64,000 nucleotides of DNA from Mucispirillum schaedleri (lineage in GTDB: Bacteria > Chrysiogenota > Deferribacteres > Deferribacterales > Mucispirillaceae): contig CASEIN010000043.1 in the NCBI GenBank assembly GCA_949287985.1, positions 42,813 to 106,812 of the forward strand. The letters are read 5' to 3'. The translations under genes were made by a program, and so were the position numbers. Below are positions 18,837-28,505 of the stretch, piece after piece. The notes under the pieces were generated by a model, which saw only the letters and a program-made list of their open reading frames with translations, was not told the DNA's origin and did not search any database. Position 1 is the first letter of the stretch. Every line of letters starts with the position of its first letter.

Positions 18837-19237
18837 CTTACATAATTCCTATATTTATCAATAACTTTTTGAGCTACTTTAGAGTTTGATATTAAATATT
18901 TTGTAGCTCTAACATTTATATCTAATACACCATCACGCCTTGTATAAATATGTGCTGTAACAGTGTGATTATCAACCTTCCCTTTAACATAGCCATCAAC
19001 AAAGCTTAAGTCATTTATTTCGCCTTTATTTGCTTCAAAAGCATATATTAATTTTTCTACTGCTAATGCTTTCTCTGTTTTATCTATATCTGAAACAGAG
19101 CCTGAAGTGAAAATTACAGTCGATGCAGCACCTGCAACAGCAGTAGCAGCAATCCAAGCACAACCATTTAATAATACTGGTATAGCAGCCAAAATTATAA
19201 TTTTTACTATTCTATTATTAATATTAAAATTAATCAT
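18833..19237 (-). CDS. Small DUF3568-like lipoprotein
   Basis: This 134-residue protein has a lipobox LLNGC after a hydrophobic signal segment. A glycine/alanine-rich stretch (WIAATAVAGAASTVIF) follows, then a small alpha/beta domain ending in RATKYLISNSKVAQKVI. This matches small DUF3568-type envelope lipoproteins. Function is unknown. It begins the minus-strand run and is divergent from pyrR. Confidence 0.65.
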   Translation of the reverse strand: MINFNINNRIVKIIILAAIPVLLNGCAWIAATAVAGAASTVIFTSGSVSDIDKTEKALAVEKLIYAFEANKGEINDLSFVDGYVKGKVDNHTVTAHIYTRRDGVLDINVRATKYLISNSKVAQKVIDKYRNYVR

Positions 19238-19321
19238 TTTTGCATATTATAAAATTTCATCATAATAATCAACTTAAATATTACATATTTGCATTTAATA
19301 TTTATATTTCATATAAATATG

Positions 19322-19350
19322 TTGACTTATAATAATATAATCTTTAGTAT
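19322..19350 (+). promoter_or_regulatory. Sigma-70-type promoter for pyrRBC
   Basis: TTGACT at 19322-19327 and TAGTAT at 19345-19350 are spaced by 17 bases. They lie 30 bases before the pyrR start, which has its own CTGGAGG Shine-Dalgarno at 19367. I see no room for a PyrR attenuator between promoter and gene. Confidence 0.6.
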
Positions 19351-19379
19351 TTAATTCAAGATTAATCTGGAGGTATTAT

Positions 19380-19928
19380 ATGTCTAAGGAAAAAATACTT
19401 ATAAATAGTGATGAAATGCAAGCTATTATTGAAAGAATAACATTCCAAATCATTGAAAAAACAATAGATTATGAAAATACATACATTGTAGGCATTCGCA
19501 GACGTGGGGAGTATATTGCAAATAGAATAATAGACAGCTTTAAACGCCATAATAAACAGCCACTAAAATCTGGTGTATTAGATATTACTTTATATAGAGA
19601 TGACTTATCAGAAATATCTAACCTTCCTGAAGTTAAAACATCAAATATAGGTTTTGATGTTAATGGTAAAACTATTATATTAGTTGATGATGTGCTTTTT
19701 ACTGGGCGAACAATACGTTCAGCAATAGATGCCCTTTTAGATTATGGCAGACCAGCAAAAATCATGCTTGCTGTTATAGTTGACAGAGGTCATAAAGAAT
19801 TACCAATACATGCTGATTTTACAGGAAAAGTAATTCCTACTAGAAAAAGTGAAGTAATACATGTTAAAGTAACAGAAATAGATAATGTAGATGCAGATTG
19901 TGTAACAATAAGCGATAGAGAGGCCTAA
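19380..19928 (+). CDS. pyrR: Bifunctional pyr regulator / uracil phosphoribosyltransferase
   Basis: This 182-residue type I phosphoribosyltransferase has the PRPP loop [10 protein letters not shown] and the family segments [11 protein letters not shown] and [14 protein letters not shown]. PyrR proteins bind pyrimidine nucleotides and often an mRNA attenuator of pyr operons; many also have uracil phosphoribosyltransferase activity. It leads the pyrRBC operon. No anti-terminator or terminator pair is visible upstream, so here it may act by another route or mainly as an enzyme. Confidence 0.95.
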   Translation: MSKEKILINSDEMQAIIERITFQIIEKTIDYENTYIVGIRRRGEYIANRIIDSFKRHNKQPLKSGVLDITLYRDDLSEISNLPEVKTSNIGFDVNGKTIILVDDVLFTGRTIRSAIDALLDYGRPAKIMLAVIVDRGHKELPIHADFTGKVIPTRKSEVIHVKVTEIDNVDADCVTISDREA

Positions 19929-19929
19929 A

Positions 19930-20868
19930 ATGGTATATGACAAAAAAGATTTTATATCTACTAAAGAATTAACCATTGAACAAATTGATTACATTCTCAC
20001 TCAGGCTATGACATTTAGAGAAATTAATCAGCGTGAAGTGAAAAAAATACCTACTTTAAAAGGTAGAACAATCATTAATCTTTTTTTTGAACCATCTACA
20101 CGAACTAGAACTTCTTTTGAAATAGCAGGAAAAAGATTAGGTGCTGATGTTATAAATATTAGTTCTTCAACATCAAGCACACAAAAAGGTGAAACATTGA
20201 TGGATACTGTTAGAAATATTCAGGCAATGGCATCTGATATTATTGTTATAAGGCATAGTTTTTCTGGTTCTGTTAAATTTGTAGCTGATAATGTAGAAAC
20301 TCATATTGTTAATGCTGGTGATGGTTTAAATGAACACCCAACACAAAGTATGCTTGACCTTCTAACTATTAAACTGCAAAAAGGCAGATTAGAAGGGTTA
20401 AATGTGACAATTATTGGTGATATAGCCCACTCCCGTGTGGCAAGAAGTAATATATGGGCAATGAAAACTTGTGGCATGAATGTTAAATTATTTGGACCAC
20501 CTACTATGATTCCTGTTGGAGTTGAAGCCTTTGGTGTTGATATTGCAAAGAATATGGAAGAAGCAGTTAAAGATGCTGATGTTATTATAATGCTTAGAAT
20601 TCAAAGGGAACGTATAGCTAAATTACTTATTCCATCAGAAAGAGAGTATTCAAAACTTTTTGGATTAACCCCTTCTGTTATGGAGAAAGCAAAACAAGAT
20701 GTTATGGTTATGCACCCGGGACCTATTAATAGAGGTGTTGAATTATCTTCTGTTGTGGCAGACAGCCAAAATTCTGCAATATTAAATCAGGTAGAAAATG
20801 GAGTTGCAATTAGAATGGCAGTTCTTAGTTTTTTAGCTATGTCAAAAAATAATGGTGAGAGCATATGA
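19930..20868 (+). CDS. pyrB: Aspartate carbamoyltransferase catalytic subunit
   Basis: This 312-residue enzyme joins carbamoyl phosphate and aspartate, the committed step of pyrimidine synthesis. The carbamoyl-phosphate loop is [13 protein letters not shown], and further marks are [15 protein letters not shown] and [11 protein letters not shown]. It starts one base after pyrR stops and overlaps pyrC by four bases. There is no pyrI regulatory subunit gene nearby, as in PyrB class B or C systems. Confidence 0.98.
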   Translation: MVYDKKDFISTKELTIEQIDYILTQAMTFREINQREVKKIPTLKGRTIINLFFEPSTRTRTSFEIAGKRLGADVINISSSTSSTQKGETLMDTVRNIQAMASDIIVIRHSFSGSVKFVADNVETHIVNAGDGLNEHPTQSMLDLLTIKLQKGRLEGLNVTIIGDIAHSRVARSNIWAMKTCGMNVKLFGPPTMIPVGVEAFGVDIAKNMEEAVKDADVIIMLRIQRERIAKLLIPSEREYSKLFGLTPSVMEKAKQDVMVMHPGPINRGVELSSVVADSQNSAILNQVENGVAIRMAVLSFLAMSKNNGESI

Positions 20869-22136
20869 AAACATTACTTAAAAATTGTAAAATAGTAAAT
20901 TATGATAAAATAGTTGATGGTAATATTTTAATAAATGATGGTATTATTGAAGATATTACCACAGAAAATATTAGTGCAGATAAAGAATATGACTGTTCTG
21001 GCAAATATGTTTTACCTGGTCTTATTGATATGCATTCACATATGAGAGAACCTGGATTTGAATATAAAGAAGATATAACTAGTGCTGGCAGAGCTGCTGT
21101 TGCTGGTGGTATAACTTCAGCATGTTGTATGGCAAATACTAAACCAGTTATTGATAATGCTTCAATTGCTGCTTTTATTATAAATAAATCAAAAAACGAT
21201 GGTTTATTTGATGCCATGCCTTATGGTGCTGTTACAAAGGGACTTAAGGGCGAAGAGCTTACAGAAATGGGAGATTTATACGAAAATGGTGTTTGTGGTT
21301 TTTCTGATGATGGCAATACAATTATGAATGCTGAAGTAATGCGTAGAGCATTAGAATATGTGAAATATTTTGATTCTTTTATCTCTGTTCATGCCATAGA
21401 TAATAACTTACAAGGTAATGGGTATATGAATGAAGGAAAAGTATCTGCAATAAATGGGTTAAATGGTATACCGTCAGAAGCAGAATCTGTTATTATTGCA
21501 AGAGATATTATGCTTGCCCGTCTTACTAAATCAAGAGTTCATATTAGCCATGTCAGCTCAAAGGCAGCTGTTGATATTATTAGATGGGGTAAAAATGAAG
21601 GTGTAAATGTTACAGCAGAAGCAACTCCACATCATTACACATTAACTGATGAAAACTGCTTAACTTATAATACAAATTTTAAAATGAGCCCACCATTAAG
21701 AGAAGAAAAAGATATTCAGGCTATATTAGAAGGCTTTAAAGATGGGACTATTGACTGTATTTCTACAGACCATGCCCCACACCAAGATGATGAAAAGTTT
21801 GTTGAATTTGGGCTTGCTCCTGTTGGTATTATTGGGTATCAAACAGCAATTCCTCTTACAATTAAGAGAATACATGAAGGTCTTCTTTCATGGACAGATT
21901 TTGCACGCCTTATGTCATATAATCCTTCTAAAATACTTAAAAAAGATAATCTTGGTGTTATTGCTAAAGGAAAACAGGCAGATATTGTTGTAATTGATGA
22001 TGCTGTTGAATATGTATATACAAAAGAAATCAATTATTCTAAATCAATTAATACTCCATTTTTAAATAAAACATTAAAAGGTAGAGCAGTTTATACATTT
22101 AAAAAAGGAAACCTTGTATATCAAGCATTAAAATAA
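20865..22136 (+). CDS. pyrC: Dihydroorotase
   Basis: This 423-residue type I dihydroorotase closes carbamoyl aspartate to dihydroorotate. Metal ligands are in [12 protein letters not shown] (HxH). Further marks are the SVHAID and HISHVSS segments, and the catalytic Asp is in STDHAPH. Classical type I enzymes have H in DxHVHLR; the MHSHMRE form is within the family. It ends pyrRBC; a hairpin terminator begins with the base after the stop codon. Confidence 0.97.
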   Translation: MKTLLKNCKIVNYDKIVDGNILINDGIIEDITTENISADKEYDCSGKYVLPGLIDMHSHMREPGFEYKEDITSAGRAAVAGGITSACCMANTKPVIDNASIAAFIINKSKNDGLFDAMPYGAVTKGLKGEELTEMGDLYENGVCGFSDDGNTIMNAEVMRRALEYVKYFDSFISVHAIDNNLQGNGYMNEGKVSAINGLNGIPSEAESVIIARDIMLARLTKSRVHISHVSSKAAVDIIRWGKNEGVNVTAEATPHHYTLTDENCLTYNTNFKMSPPLREEKDIQAILEGFKDGTIDCISTDHAPHQDDEKFVEFGLAPVGIIGYQTAIPLTIKRIHEGLLSWTDFARLMSYNPSKILKKDNLGVIAKGKQADIVVIDDAVEYVYTKEINYSKSINTPFLNKTLKGRAVYTFKKGNLVYQALK

Positions 22137-22163
22137 TATGGCGAAATTATATTTCGCCATATT
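22135..22163. terminator. Hairpin terminator after pyrC
   Basis: A 13-bp perfect stem (AATATGGCGAAAT and its complement) with a three-base loop begins at the last bases of the pyrC stop codon. AT-rich flanks on both sides mean it could also serve the ribB remnant on the minus strand. Confidence 0.75.
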
Positions 22164-22170
22164 ATAAATT

Positions 22171-22720
22171 TTATATGCTGTATTTTTGTCTATATTTTAT
22201 AATATTTTCAACTGTAACAATAGGGATATTATGGGTTTTACTGTAATTTTCTATTTGACTGCCCTTCATCGTTGTGCCATCGGTTTGTAAGTTCGCATAA
22301 TATCCCATATTTTCCAGTTTCTGCTATACGCATCATATCATATGTTGCTTCAGTATGCCCTTTTCTTTCTAATACCCCATTTTGCTTTGATATTAATGGA
22401 AAAACATGATCTGGCTAACAATATCCTGTGGTAATGCATGGCTGTTTACTGCTGATTTTATTGTTGTAAGCCTATCACTGATTATTATCTGTCATAAATG
22501 GCAGATTTAAATAATTTGCCCTTTCTTCATCAAGGACAAGGCAAATTATTCCACTACAGTCTTTTATCATTTGTGCCACTTGATAATCCTGTAATGAAAA
22601 ACATGCAAAAATTAAATCGCCTTCATTTTCCCTGTCCTCATCATCTAACATAATAATACCTTGACCATTTTTTTAAGACTTAACTGCATTTTGAATGTTG
22701 GATTCATAATTTTATGACAT
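22171..22720 (-). pseudogene. ribB: Decayed 3,4-dihydroxy-2-butanone 4-phosphate synthase
   Basis: Reading the minus strand from an ATG at 22720 (AGGAG upstream) gives broken RibB. Recognisable pieces appear in order: IIMLDDEDRENEGDLIF (substrate/metal loop), [63 protein letters not shown] and IPIVTVENI. Lesions include a stop at codon 3, another stop before the KNGQGII segment and a stop after NLPFMTDNN. About 20-30 residues are lost there, and at least two more frameshifts follow. Many separate lesions rule out one sequencing error. An intact FMN riboswitch lies just upstream, confirming the former riboflavin role. Confidence 0.92.
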
Positions 22721-22781
22721 ATTTTACACTCCTAAAATTGATAGTATAAAATAAATCAAGGCATGAATACAATGTAAAATA

Positions 22782-22887
22782 TTCTCTTTCATCCGGACTA
22801 TACCGTTGGCTTTGGAATTACACCAAATCTGCCTTTTTAGGCTCGTGGGCTTTACCACCAGTGGAGAATTTCACTCCGCCCTGAGAT
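22782..22887 (-). promoter_or_regulatory. FMN riboswitch (RFN element)
   Basis: On the minus strand the conserved RFN blocks follow in order. AGGGCGGAGTGAAATTC comes first, then CCACTGGTGGTAAA and GCCCACGAGCC. GATTTGGTGTAATTCC and GCCAACGGTATAGTCC come next, and the element closes with GGATGAAAGAGAA. These are the hallmark blocks of the FMN aptamer that shuts off riboflavin genes when FMN is high. It lies about 60 bases before the ribB remnant and behind the MCP gene. The aptamer looks intact although its gene is dead. Confidence 0.96.
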
Positions 22888-22904
22888 ATTTTAATATATT
22901 AATA

Positions 22905-22931
22905 CATATAAGTGGCAAAACCACTTATATG
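22905..22931 (-). terminator. Hairpin after the MCP gene
   Basis: An 11-bp perfect stem (CATATAAGTGG and its complement) has a five-base loop, 13 bases past the MCP stop. There is no clean T-run, only AT-rich sequence. It separates the MCP transcript from the riboswitch. Confidence 0.55.
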
Positions 22932-22943
22932 ATATATTTAATT

Positions 22944-24578
22944 TTAACGTATTTTAAATCTTGCCATCATTACTTTTAAGCGTTCCACCCTTTCTTGTAA
23001 GTATTCTATGGTTTTAGTAACTTCATTAACAGCATTACTTGATTCTTCAATACCTGCCGCAATAGATGTAGAGGTTTCATGAACAGTTTGTACTGTAGAA
23101 AATTCGCTATCCATACCTTTTTCGATAGAATTCATTACAGTTTTAATACTGTCAATACCTGAGAAAATTTTATAAAAAACATCTTCAGTCTGTTCAATAT
23201 TGCTTACACCTTCTTTTACTTTATCTGCTTCTTTTGCCATTGCAGAAGATGCAGTTACAGCTTCATTTTGAAGTGTTGAAACAATATTTGTTACTTCGCT
23301 TGTTGCAGACTGTGTTCTTTCTGCAAGCTTTCTTACCTCATCTGCAACCACAGCAAAACCACGTCCAGCTTCACCAGCACGAGCTGCCTCAATAGCTGCA
23401 TTTAATGCAAGCAAGTTTGTCTGGTCTGCAATATCATTAATAACTGTTACAATATTTCCAATTTGACTTGAAGAGTTAGCAAGATTATTAATTGTTTCAG
23501 ATAATGCATCTGCATCAGAATGGATTTTTTCCATACTTGATTTCAAATCACCAAGCTGTTTTTTACCTTCGTTAGCAGACTGGACTGTATTACGAACAAT
23601 TTCCTGATTGTTTTTTAAAGATTCCACATTATCTTTAACATTAGAAGTAATAGTATCTAAACTTATTGCTGTATCATTTACTTGATGTGCCTGTTCTGAA
23701 AATGTAGAAGATAATTCTTCCATAGTAGATGCCAGCTGATTATTACTTGATGCTACTTCTTCAGTTGCTTCTGATACATTTTTTAATATTTCTTTAATAC
23801 TTAATAATGATAAATTAATATTGGTAAATGTATCGCATATTTCAGAATTACCTTGTAATAATGGTGCCTGCACTGTAACATCACCATCAGCAATACGTAA
23901 AAAGAGTTTATCAAGTATATTTAATGCATTTTGTAAACTTTTTATAAATATGAATAGGAAAACAAGAAAAATAATTGCAGCTATTGATATACAAATAGAA
24001 GCTATGACAATTATAAAAATTGTTTTAGATGTAGATGTTTGTGCTGCATTTTTTGAAAAAGTTTTAACCTTTGATTCAAACTCATTTAATGACTGGTTTA
24101 TTTTATTCTTACCATCTTCATATTCCTGGCTGCTCATTAAACGAGATGCTTCTGTTAAACTACCATTACTTACAGCCTTAAATGATGCTTCCTCTAGTTT
24201 GATTAAATTATCTGAATCTTTTTTAGCCTGTTCTACATATGCTAATATGTTATCTGAAACTCCTAATTTTTTAAGCTCAATAACAGCATTATCTCGCCTT
24301 TTTACATTATTAACTTCATTCCAGTAATTATCATAATATTCTTTTTTACCAGTCATGGCATAAAGCCTTGCCTGTGTTGTTAAAAAGTCAGATGCTTTTG
24401 CAACATTGGTGCTGTATGTAATAACATCTAAACTATTAAAGGTTAATTTTTCATTGTTTTTTGTAGAATCATATATCATAAGCATGAAAGTTATAAAAGA
24501 TACAATCATTAATATCATACATGCTACTATAATCCATAAAAAATTATTAAATTTAAACCTAAGTATACTTATTCCCAT
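22944..24578 (-). CDS. Methyl-accepting chemotaxis protein
   Basis: This 544-residue receptor has a first membrane segment (about 12-34), a helical ligand-binding region of about 150 residues (4HB-like), a second membrane segment (about 186-213), a HAMP region and a cytoplasmic signalling domain. The hairpin tip is conserved: [16 protein letters not shown], then [18 protein letters not shown]. It would signal through CheW and CheA; a cheW gene is at 10743-11195. The ligand is unknown. No C-terminal CheR-tether pentapeptide is seen. The gene is monocistronic, with hairpins on both sides. Confidence 0.95.
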   Translation of the reverse strand: MGISILRFKFNNFLWIIVACMILMIVSFITFMLMIYDSTKNNEKLTFNSLDVITYSTNVAKASDFLTTQARLYAMTGKKEYYDNYWNEVNNVKRRDNAVIELKKLGVSDNILAYVEQAKKDSDNLIKLEEASFKAVSNGSLTEASRLMSSQEYEDGKNKINQSLNEFESKVKTFSKNAAQTSTSKTIFIIVIASICISIAAIIFLVFLFIFIKSLQNALNILDKLFLRIADGDVTVQAPLLQGNSEICDTFTNINLSLLSIKEILKNVSEATEEVASSNNQLASTMEELSSTFSEQAHQVNDTAISLDTITSNVKDNVESLKNNQEIVRNTVQSANEGKKQLGDLKSSMEKIHSDADALSETINNLANSSSQIGNIVTVINDIADQTNLLALNAAIEAARAGEAGRGFAVVADEVRKLAERTQSATSEVTNIVSTLQNEAVTASSAMAKEADKVKEGVSNIEQTEDVFYKIFSGIDSIKTVMNSIEKGMDSEFSTVQTVHETSTSIAAGIEESSNAVNEVTKTIEYLQERVERLKVMMARFKIR

Positions 24579-24626
24579 ACTAAAAAATCCCCTGTTATAA
24601 CTAAAAAATATATAGCTTTGTAATTA

Positions 24627-24662
24627 TAAAAGCATATATCTCAAAAGAAATATATGCTTTTA
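24627..24662 (-). terminator. Terminator of the Fe-S assembly operon
   Basis: A 13-bp perfect stem (TAAAAGCATATAT and complement) with a 10-base loop lies 27 bases past the nfu stop. It is AT-rich, with T-rich sequence at its 3' side on both strands. Confidence 0.6.
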
Positions 24663-24688
24663 TATTAAATTAATGTATTATCATAAAA

Positions 24689-24913
24689 TTAAGCAGAAAC
24701 AACTTCTTTAATTTCAGGTATTTCTTCTTTAATTCTTGCTTCAATACCTTGTTTTAAAGTCATTAAGCTAAATGGACAGCTGCCACAAGCTCCTCTTAAA
24801 GCAACTGTAACAATACCATCTTCAATATTAAGCAGTTCAACATCACCACCATCTGCTTGAAGACCTGGGCGAACTTTATCTAAAACTTCTTGAACTCTCT
24901 CTCTTAATTCCAT
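24689..24913 (-). CDS. Nfu-type Fe-S carrier (NifU C-terminal domain)
   Basis: This 74-residue protein is a stand-alone NifU C-terminal domain. The helix VQEVLDKVRPGLQADGGDVE leads to GACGSCPFS, with the paired cysteines C43 and C46 that hold a transient [4Fe-4S] cluster. Such proteins deliver clusters to target enzymes. It is 21 bases after iscU in the same operon, with an AAGGAG Shine-Dalgarno. The length is the usual minimal form. Confidence 0.93.
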   Translation of the reverse strand: MELRERVQEVLDKVRPGLQADGGDVELLNIEDGIVTVALRGACGSCPFSLMTLKQGIEARIKEEIPEIKEVVSA

Positions 24914-24934
24914 TATTTATCTCCTTTTTTTAAA

Positions 24935-25372
24935 TTATTCAGCATCTTTTTTTATTTCAGCTTTCATATTATCAACTATTGAAGCATCTTTGCCTTGTTT
25001 AGTATAATAATCTTTTAAAGCTGCTTCCACTGCTTCTTCTGCCATAACAGAACAGTGAATTTTTGCAGGTGGTAATCCACCTAAAGCATCAACAATTGCT
25101 TGGTTAGTAAGTTTTAATGCATCTTCTACTTTAGCACCTTTTAACATTTCTGTAGTCATAGAGCTTGAAGCAATAGCTGCACCACAGCCAAATGTTTTAA
25201 ATGTTGAATTTTCAATTACACCATCATTATTTACTTTAAGGTATAATTTCATTACATCACCGCATGATGGGTTACCAACCTCACCTACGCCGTTTGCATC
25301 TTCAATTTCTCCCATATTTCTTGGGTTTGTAAAATGATCCATTACTGTATCACTGTATGGTCCTGCTGCCAT
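24935..25372 (-). CDS. iscU: Fe-S cluster scaffold IscU
   Basis: This 145-residue IscU/NifU-N scaffold has its three cluster cysteines at C37 (GNPSCGD), C63 (FGCGAA) and C107 (KIHCSVM). The conserved D39 is also present. The LPPAKIHCSVMAEEA segment contains the chaperone-recognition LPPxK motif. It builds clusters with IscS. It is 21 bases after the IscS-like gene, whose PLP site is unusual, so the sulfur source for this scaffold is in question. Confidence 0.96.
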   Translation of the reverse strand: MAAGPYSDTVMDHFTNPRNMGEIEDANGVGEVGNPSCGDVMKLYLKVNNDGVIENSTFKTFGCGAAIASSSMTTEMLKGAKVEDALKLTNQAIVDALGGLPPAKIHCSVMAEEAVEAALKDYYTKQGKDASIVDNMKAEIKKDAE

Positions 25373-25393
25373 GTTAATCTCCTTTTATATATC

Positions 25394-26590
25394 TTATTTT
25401 TTTATTTTTGACGGGTCAAAAGCTGGACTCATTGCACATAATTTATCAATGATTTCCGGACTAACTTTCAACACATAGTCAATATCTTCTTCTGTATTAT
25501 ATTTTGAAAGACTCATTGTAATAGAGCCTGCACAAATATCTGTTGGAACACCAACAGCTGTAAGCACATGAGATGCTTGTAAATCTTCTTCATCTTCTGC
25601 TAATATGTTTGATGAACAAGCTGAGCCACTTGCACAGTAAACGTTTTTTTGAGCATACCACATTAAAAGTGATTCACCTTCAATATATTCAACCCAAAAA
25701 CTTACATGATAAGGCAGTCTATGTTCAATATCGCCAGTAATATGTAAAAAATCATACTGACTAGTAAGCCCTTTTATTAATTTATCACGTAATTTTTTCA
25801 TTTCTGGAACATACTGTCCCATTTCATTTTTAGCTATTTCACAAGCTTTTCCAAGCCCGATAATAGCAGGAACATTTTCGCTTCCACTGCGAATACCTAA
25901 CTCTTGAAAACCACCATCAAATAATGGCTTTAATTTAACGTTAGGTGCAATATATAATGCTGCTGCTCCCCTAATGCCATAAAAGTTTTGAGCTGCAATA
26001 GTTAAAGTTGATGCATTAAATTTTTCCACATCAATATCAATAAATCCACATGATGCAACTGCATCTACATGAAAATGAACACCTTTTTCTTTACAAATCT
26101 TGCCTATTGCTTCAATATCTTGTATTACTCCAATTTCAGGGTTTGCATGAGCAATAGCTACAAGTGCAGTATCTTCTTTTATTGCATTTGCAACACTTTC
26201 TGGAGAGATTCTGCCATTTTTATCAACCTTAAGTTTTGTAAAAGTATATCCATCATTTAGCATTTTTAGAACAGGATTTTGTATGGAATAATGCTCTATC
26301 TCACTAATGATTATATGTTTTTTTGAGCTTAATGCCATTACACCTTTTACTGCTATATTGTTTGATTCTGTGCCATTTGAAGTAAAAATTATATTTTCAG
26401 GATTTTTGGCACAAATTAAATCTGCAACTTGTTTTCTTGCATTGCTTATTGCATTGTAACTTTGCCTGCCTAATGGATAAAAATGTGCTGCTGGATTACC
26501 ATATTTTTTTGTTAAATATGGAATAACTTCATCAACAACTCGCTTATCAGGCTTTGTTCCTGCAATATTGTCCAAATATATTGGTTCCAT
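25394..26590 (-). CDS. IscS/NifS-like protein lacking the PLP lysine
   Basis: The 398-residue protein is clearly of the cysteine desulfurase fold-type I family. It has YLDNIAGTKP at the start, TSNGTESNN (70-78), EIEHYS (H100), HVDAV (D176) and the mobile cysteine loop SGSACSS (C325). The lysine that binds PLP, normally in S-x-H-K before (V/I)YGPKG, is replaced: the sequence is AAQNFYGIRG, with Asn202 at the lysine position. The usual Gln after DAx is Ala179. The Archaeoglobus IscS also lacks this lysine; it is inactive as a desulfurase but pairs with IscU, using outside sulfide. A similar role here is my inference. It begins iscU-nfu and shares one base with an Asd-like gene upstream. Confidence 0.9.
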   Translation of the reverse strand: MEPIYLDNIAGTKPDKRVVDEVIPYLTKKYGNPAAHFYPLGRQSYNAISNARKQVADLICAKNPENIIFTSNGTESNNIAVKGVMALSSKKHIIISEIEHYSIQNPVLKMLNDGYTFTKLKVDKNGRISPESVANAIKEDTALVAIAHANPEIGVIQDIEAIGKICKEKGVHFHVDAVASCGFIDIDVEKFNASTLTIAAQNFYGIRGAAALYIAPNVKLKPLFDGGFQELGIRSGSENVPAIIGLGKACEIAKNEMGQYVPEMKKLRDKLIKGLTSQYDFLHITGDIEHRLPYHVSFWVEYIEGESLLMWYAQKNVYCASGSACSSNILAEDEEDLQASHVLTAVGVPTDICAGSITMSLSKYNTEEDIDYVLKVSPEIIDKLCAMSPAFDPSKIKK

Positions 26591-27396
26591 TATCCAATAA
26601 CCTCTCTCATTTTTTTCATTACATCTTCAATAAGAACTCTTACATAATCGCCTACAAATGTATATGAGTTTCTTCGCGGTATTACTGCAATATCACTGCG
26701 TTCAGAAATATCTGATGTCGTAAAAAAGCCTTCTATAGGAAAATACCCATCGTCTTCTTTTAGCCCAAACACATCTTTTGCAAAAACATCTATTTCAAAC
26801 ACTGTAGAAAGTGGTGAGATTCTAACAGATACATCTCCCCCTGCCTCTGCAAAATCATCAACTGTTTTACCAACAGGCAGCCCTGCTATCAGTGGATTAA
26901 AGTGCTTATTAAAAGCTATTCTATTATGAAAAATTAAACTTTCACCATCTTCAAATGAAAATATATTTCTTGTTTGCTGCATTAAATCTTCCACACCATG
27001 CTTACCATATATACATACTGGAAGCGATATAGTTACTGATACATCTGCAATAGGAACAGCAATATTTTTTAATACTTTTCTAACAGGTTCATCAATTTTA
27101 AAAACTTCAGTATCTGAACTAAACTCATAACCTGTAATATCAATAACTGTTCCATCAAAGTTTTTTATTATATTTTCATTATCCTTTAATGGTTTTGCAA
27201 GCAGCACTAAAAGTTCTGCTTCTTTTATGGAAGATAAATCAGTCTCTACATAACCTTCTGCTGTATTTTCTATAGACTCAGCAAACTCATTATCTCCATA
27301 TATAGTGTATTCCAAAAGTGGAAATTCATTTTCCACTCTAGATAAAAAATCTAGTAATAATAAATAATCATCAACAAAAATAGCTGTTTTTAACAT
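26590..27396 (-). CDS. Asd/USG-1-like protein without catalytic residues
   Basis: The 268-residue product resembles the C-terminal part of aspartate-semialdehyde dehydrogenases of the USG-1 kind: VTISLPVCIYGKHGVEDLM, then NRIAFNKHFNPLIAG, and a late DVFAKDVFG segment. The N-terminal half lacks a convincing GxxGxxG dinucleotide loop, and no QNCST-type catalytic cysteine is visible, so it is probably not an active dehydrogenase. Its stop codon shares a base with the start codon of the IscS-like gene. That tight link suggests a role tied to Fe-S assembly or cysteine metabolism, but nothing in the sequence names it. Confidence 0.6.
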   Translation of the reverse strand: MLKTAIFVDDYLLLLDFLSRVENEFPLLEYTIYGDNEFAESIENTAEGYVETDLSSIKEAELLVLLAKPLKDNENIIKNFDGTVIDITGYEFSSDTEVFKIDEPVRKVLKNIAVPIADVSVTISLPVCIYGKHGVEDLMQQTRNIFSFEDGESLIFHNRIAFNKHFNPLIAGLPVGKTVDDFAEAGGDVSVRISPLSTVFEIDVFAKDVFGLKEDDGYFPIEGFFTTSDISERSDIAVIPRRNSYTFVGDYVRVLIEDVMKKMREVIG

Positions 27397-27432
27397 TATA
27401 TATAAAACCTTAACATTATTACAGTAAGCAAA

Positions 27433-28362
27433 TTATCTAACTAATTCTAATTTACCATCAACTGCTTCATAATTTAAAATACGAACCATTTTTCTTCTAC
27501 CAAAATTATCATATGTTTGCCCTGCATAATCAATACTTACTGCAATGGCATTTCCTATTTCAACTCTGAAAGTTTTATCAAACTCAATATTTAATACAGT
27601 TCCTCTTGTTGCATCAATTGTATTTTCTTCACCTTTATCTGTTCTATATTTAAACCAGCAGTCTTCTGAAAAACGAACAGTAATTTTTTCTGGCTCAATA
27701 ATAACTGGTGTCGGTATATTTTGTGCAAATAATGGGTCCACAAATGCAGGTTCTGCAGAATTAATAAGGGAATTATTATCAGTATTATTATCATAAATTG
27801 ATGAACCGTAATAATTAAAATATGAACTATTATCACTTTGGTTATCATCTGCAAATGTAATTGTAGGCTCATTATTAGTTACAACAGTAGCCTGCTGAGA
27901 TGCAGGAGTATCAGAAGAAGATAAAGAGGTAGAAAAATAATTACTTGAATATAAATAATATCCAGCATAACCAACAGCAGCAAGCACTATGATTACAAAA
28001 AACACATACATTGGTTTTTTGCTAGTTTTCTCACCGTTTTCTAGAAAACTTGTTTCTGTAGTTTGTGGAGTATAGTCTTCTGGACTAATTTCTTCCTGTG
28101 TTGTGCTTTTACTAATAGCACCATCTTTAGGACATTCTCTAGAAAATAAAGGCCAAACCACATTTTCATAATCAAGACCTAAAAACTCTGCATACTTTTT
28201 AACAAAACCATAAGCATGAAGATAAGATGGTAAATCTTTAAACCTTCCATCTTCCATAATATTTATGAATGGTTCTCGTATCCTAGTATCATCTACCACA
28301 TCTTTAATAGTCTTTTTTTGTTCTTCCCTTGTTGTTTTTAGCAAACTTCCTAATTCACTCAT
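27433..28362 (-). CDS. rodZ: RodZ-like cell-shape protein
   Basis: This 309-residue protein has a helix-turn-helix domain of the RodZ type at 1-75 (LLKTTREEQKKTIKDVVDDT, YLHAYGFVKKYAEFLG). A linker and one membrane segment (about 117-136) follow, then a Ser/Asn/Asp-rich periplasmic linker and a C-terminal beta domain (DUF4115 type, from about 225). RodZ links MreB to the wall machinery. mreB is not in the window. A hairpin lies in its leader at 28377-28410. Confidence 0.85.
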   Translation of the reverse strand: MSELGSLLKTTREEQKKTIKDVVDDTRIREPFINIMEDGRFKDLPSYLHAYGFVKKYAEFLGLDYENVVWPLFSRECPKDGAISKSTTQEEISPEDYTPQTTETSFLENGEKTSKKPMYVFFVIIVLAAVGYAGYYLYSSNYFSTSLSSSDTPASQQATVVTNNEPTITFADDNQSDNSSYFNYYGSSIYDNNTDNNSLINSAEPAFVDPLFAQNIPTPVIIEPEKITVRFSEDCWFKYRTDKGEENTIDATRGTVLNIEFDKTFRVEIGNAIAVSIDYAGQTYDNFGRRKMVRILNYEAVDGKLELVR

Positions 28363-28376
28363 TAATACTCTCCATA

Positions 28377-28410
28377 AGTAGACAACTACCGTTGCAATGA
28401 TTAGTCTACT
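28377..28410 (-). other. Hairpin in the rodZ leader
   Basis: Seven-base arms AGTAGAC and GTCTACT enclose about 20 bases, immediately before the rodZ Shine-Dalgarno (GGAGAG). It could be a weak terminator for coaX or a leader structure. It is real as a sequence feature, but its function is unknown. Confidence 0.35.
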
Positions 28411-28505
28411 ATTTTTCTATATTTTTTCAACTGTTTTTTTTAAATATTTAAAAAAAATTACAAATTTGTTTTATTTTATTAAAAATATCTTTATTTATGA
28501 GTATG

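Noticed and set aside
19238..19379. PyrR-binding attenuator before pyrR
   Set aside because: The promoter ends 30 bases from the gene; there is no space for an anti-terminator/terminator pair.
22171..22720. ribB as a working gene with sequencing errors
   Set aside because: There are at least five separate lesions, including a deletion, which is too many for errors.
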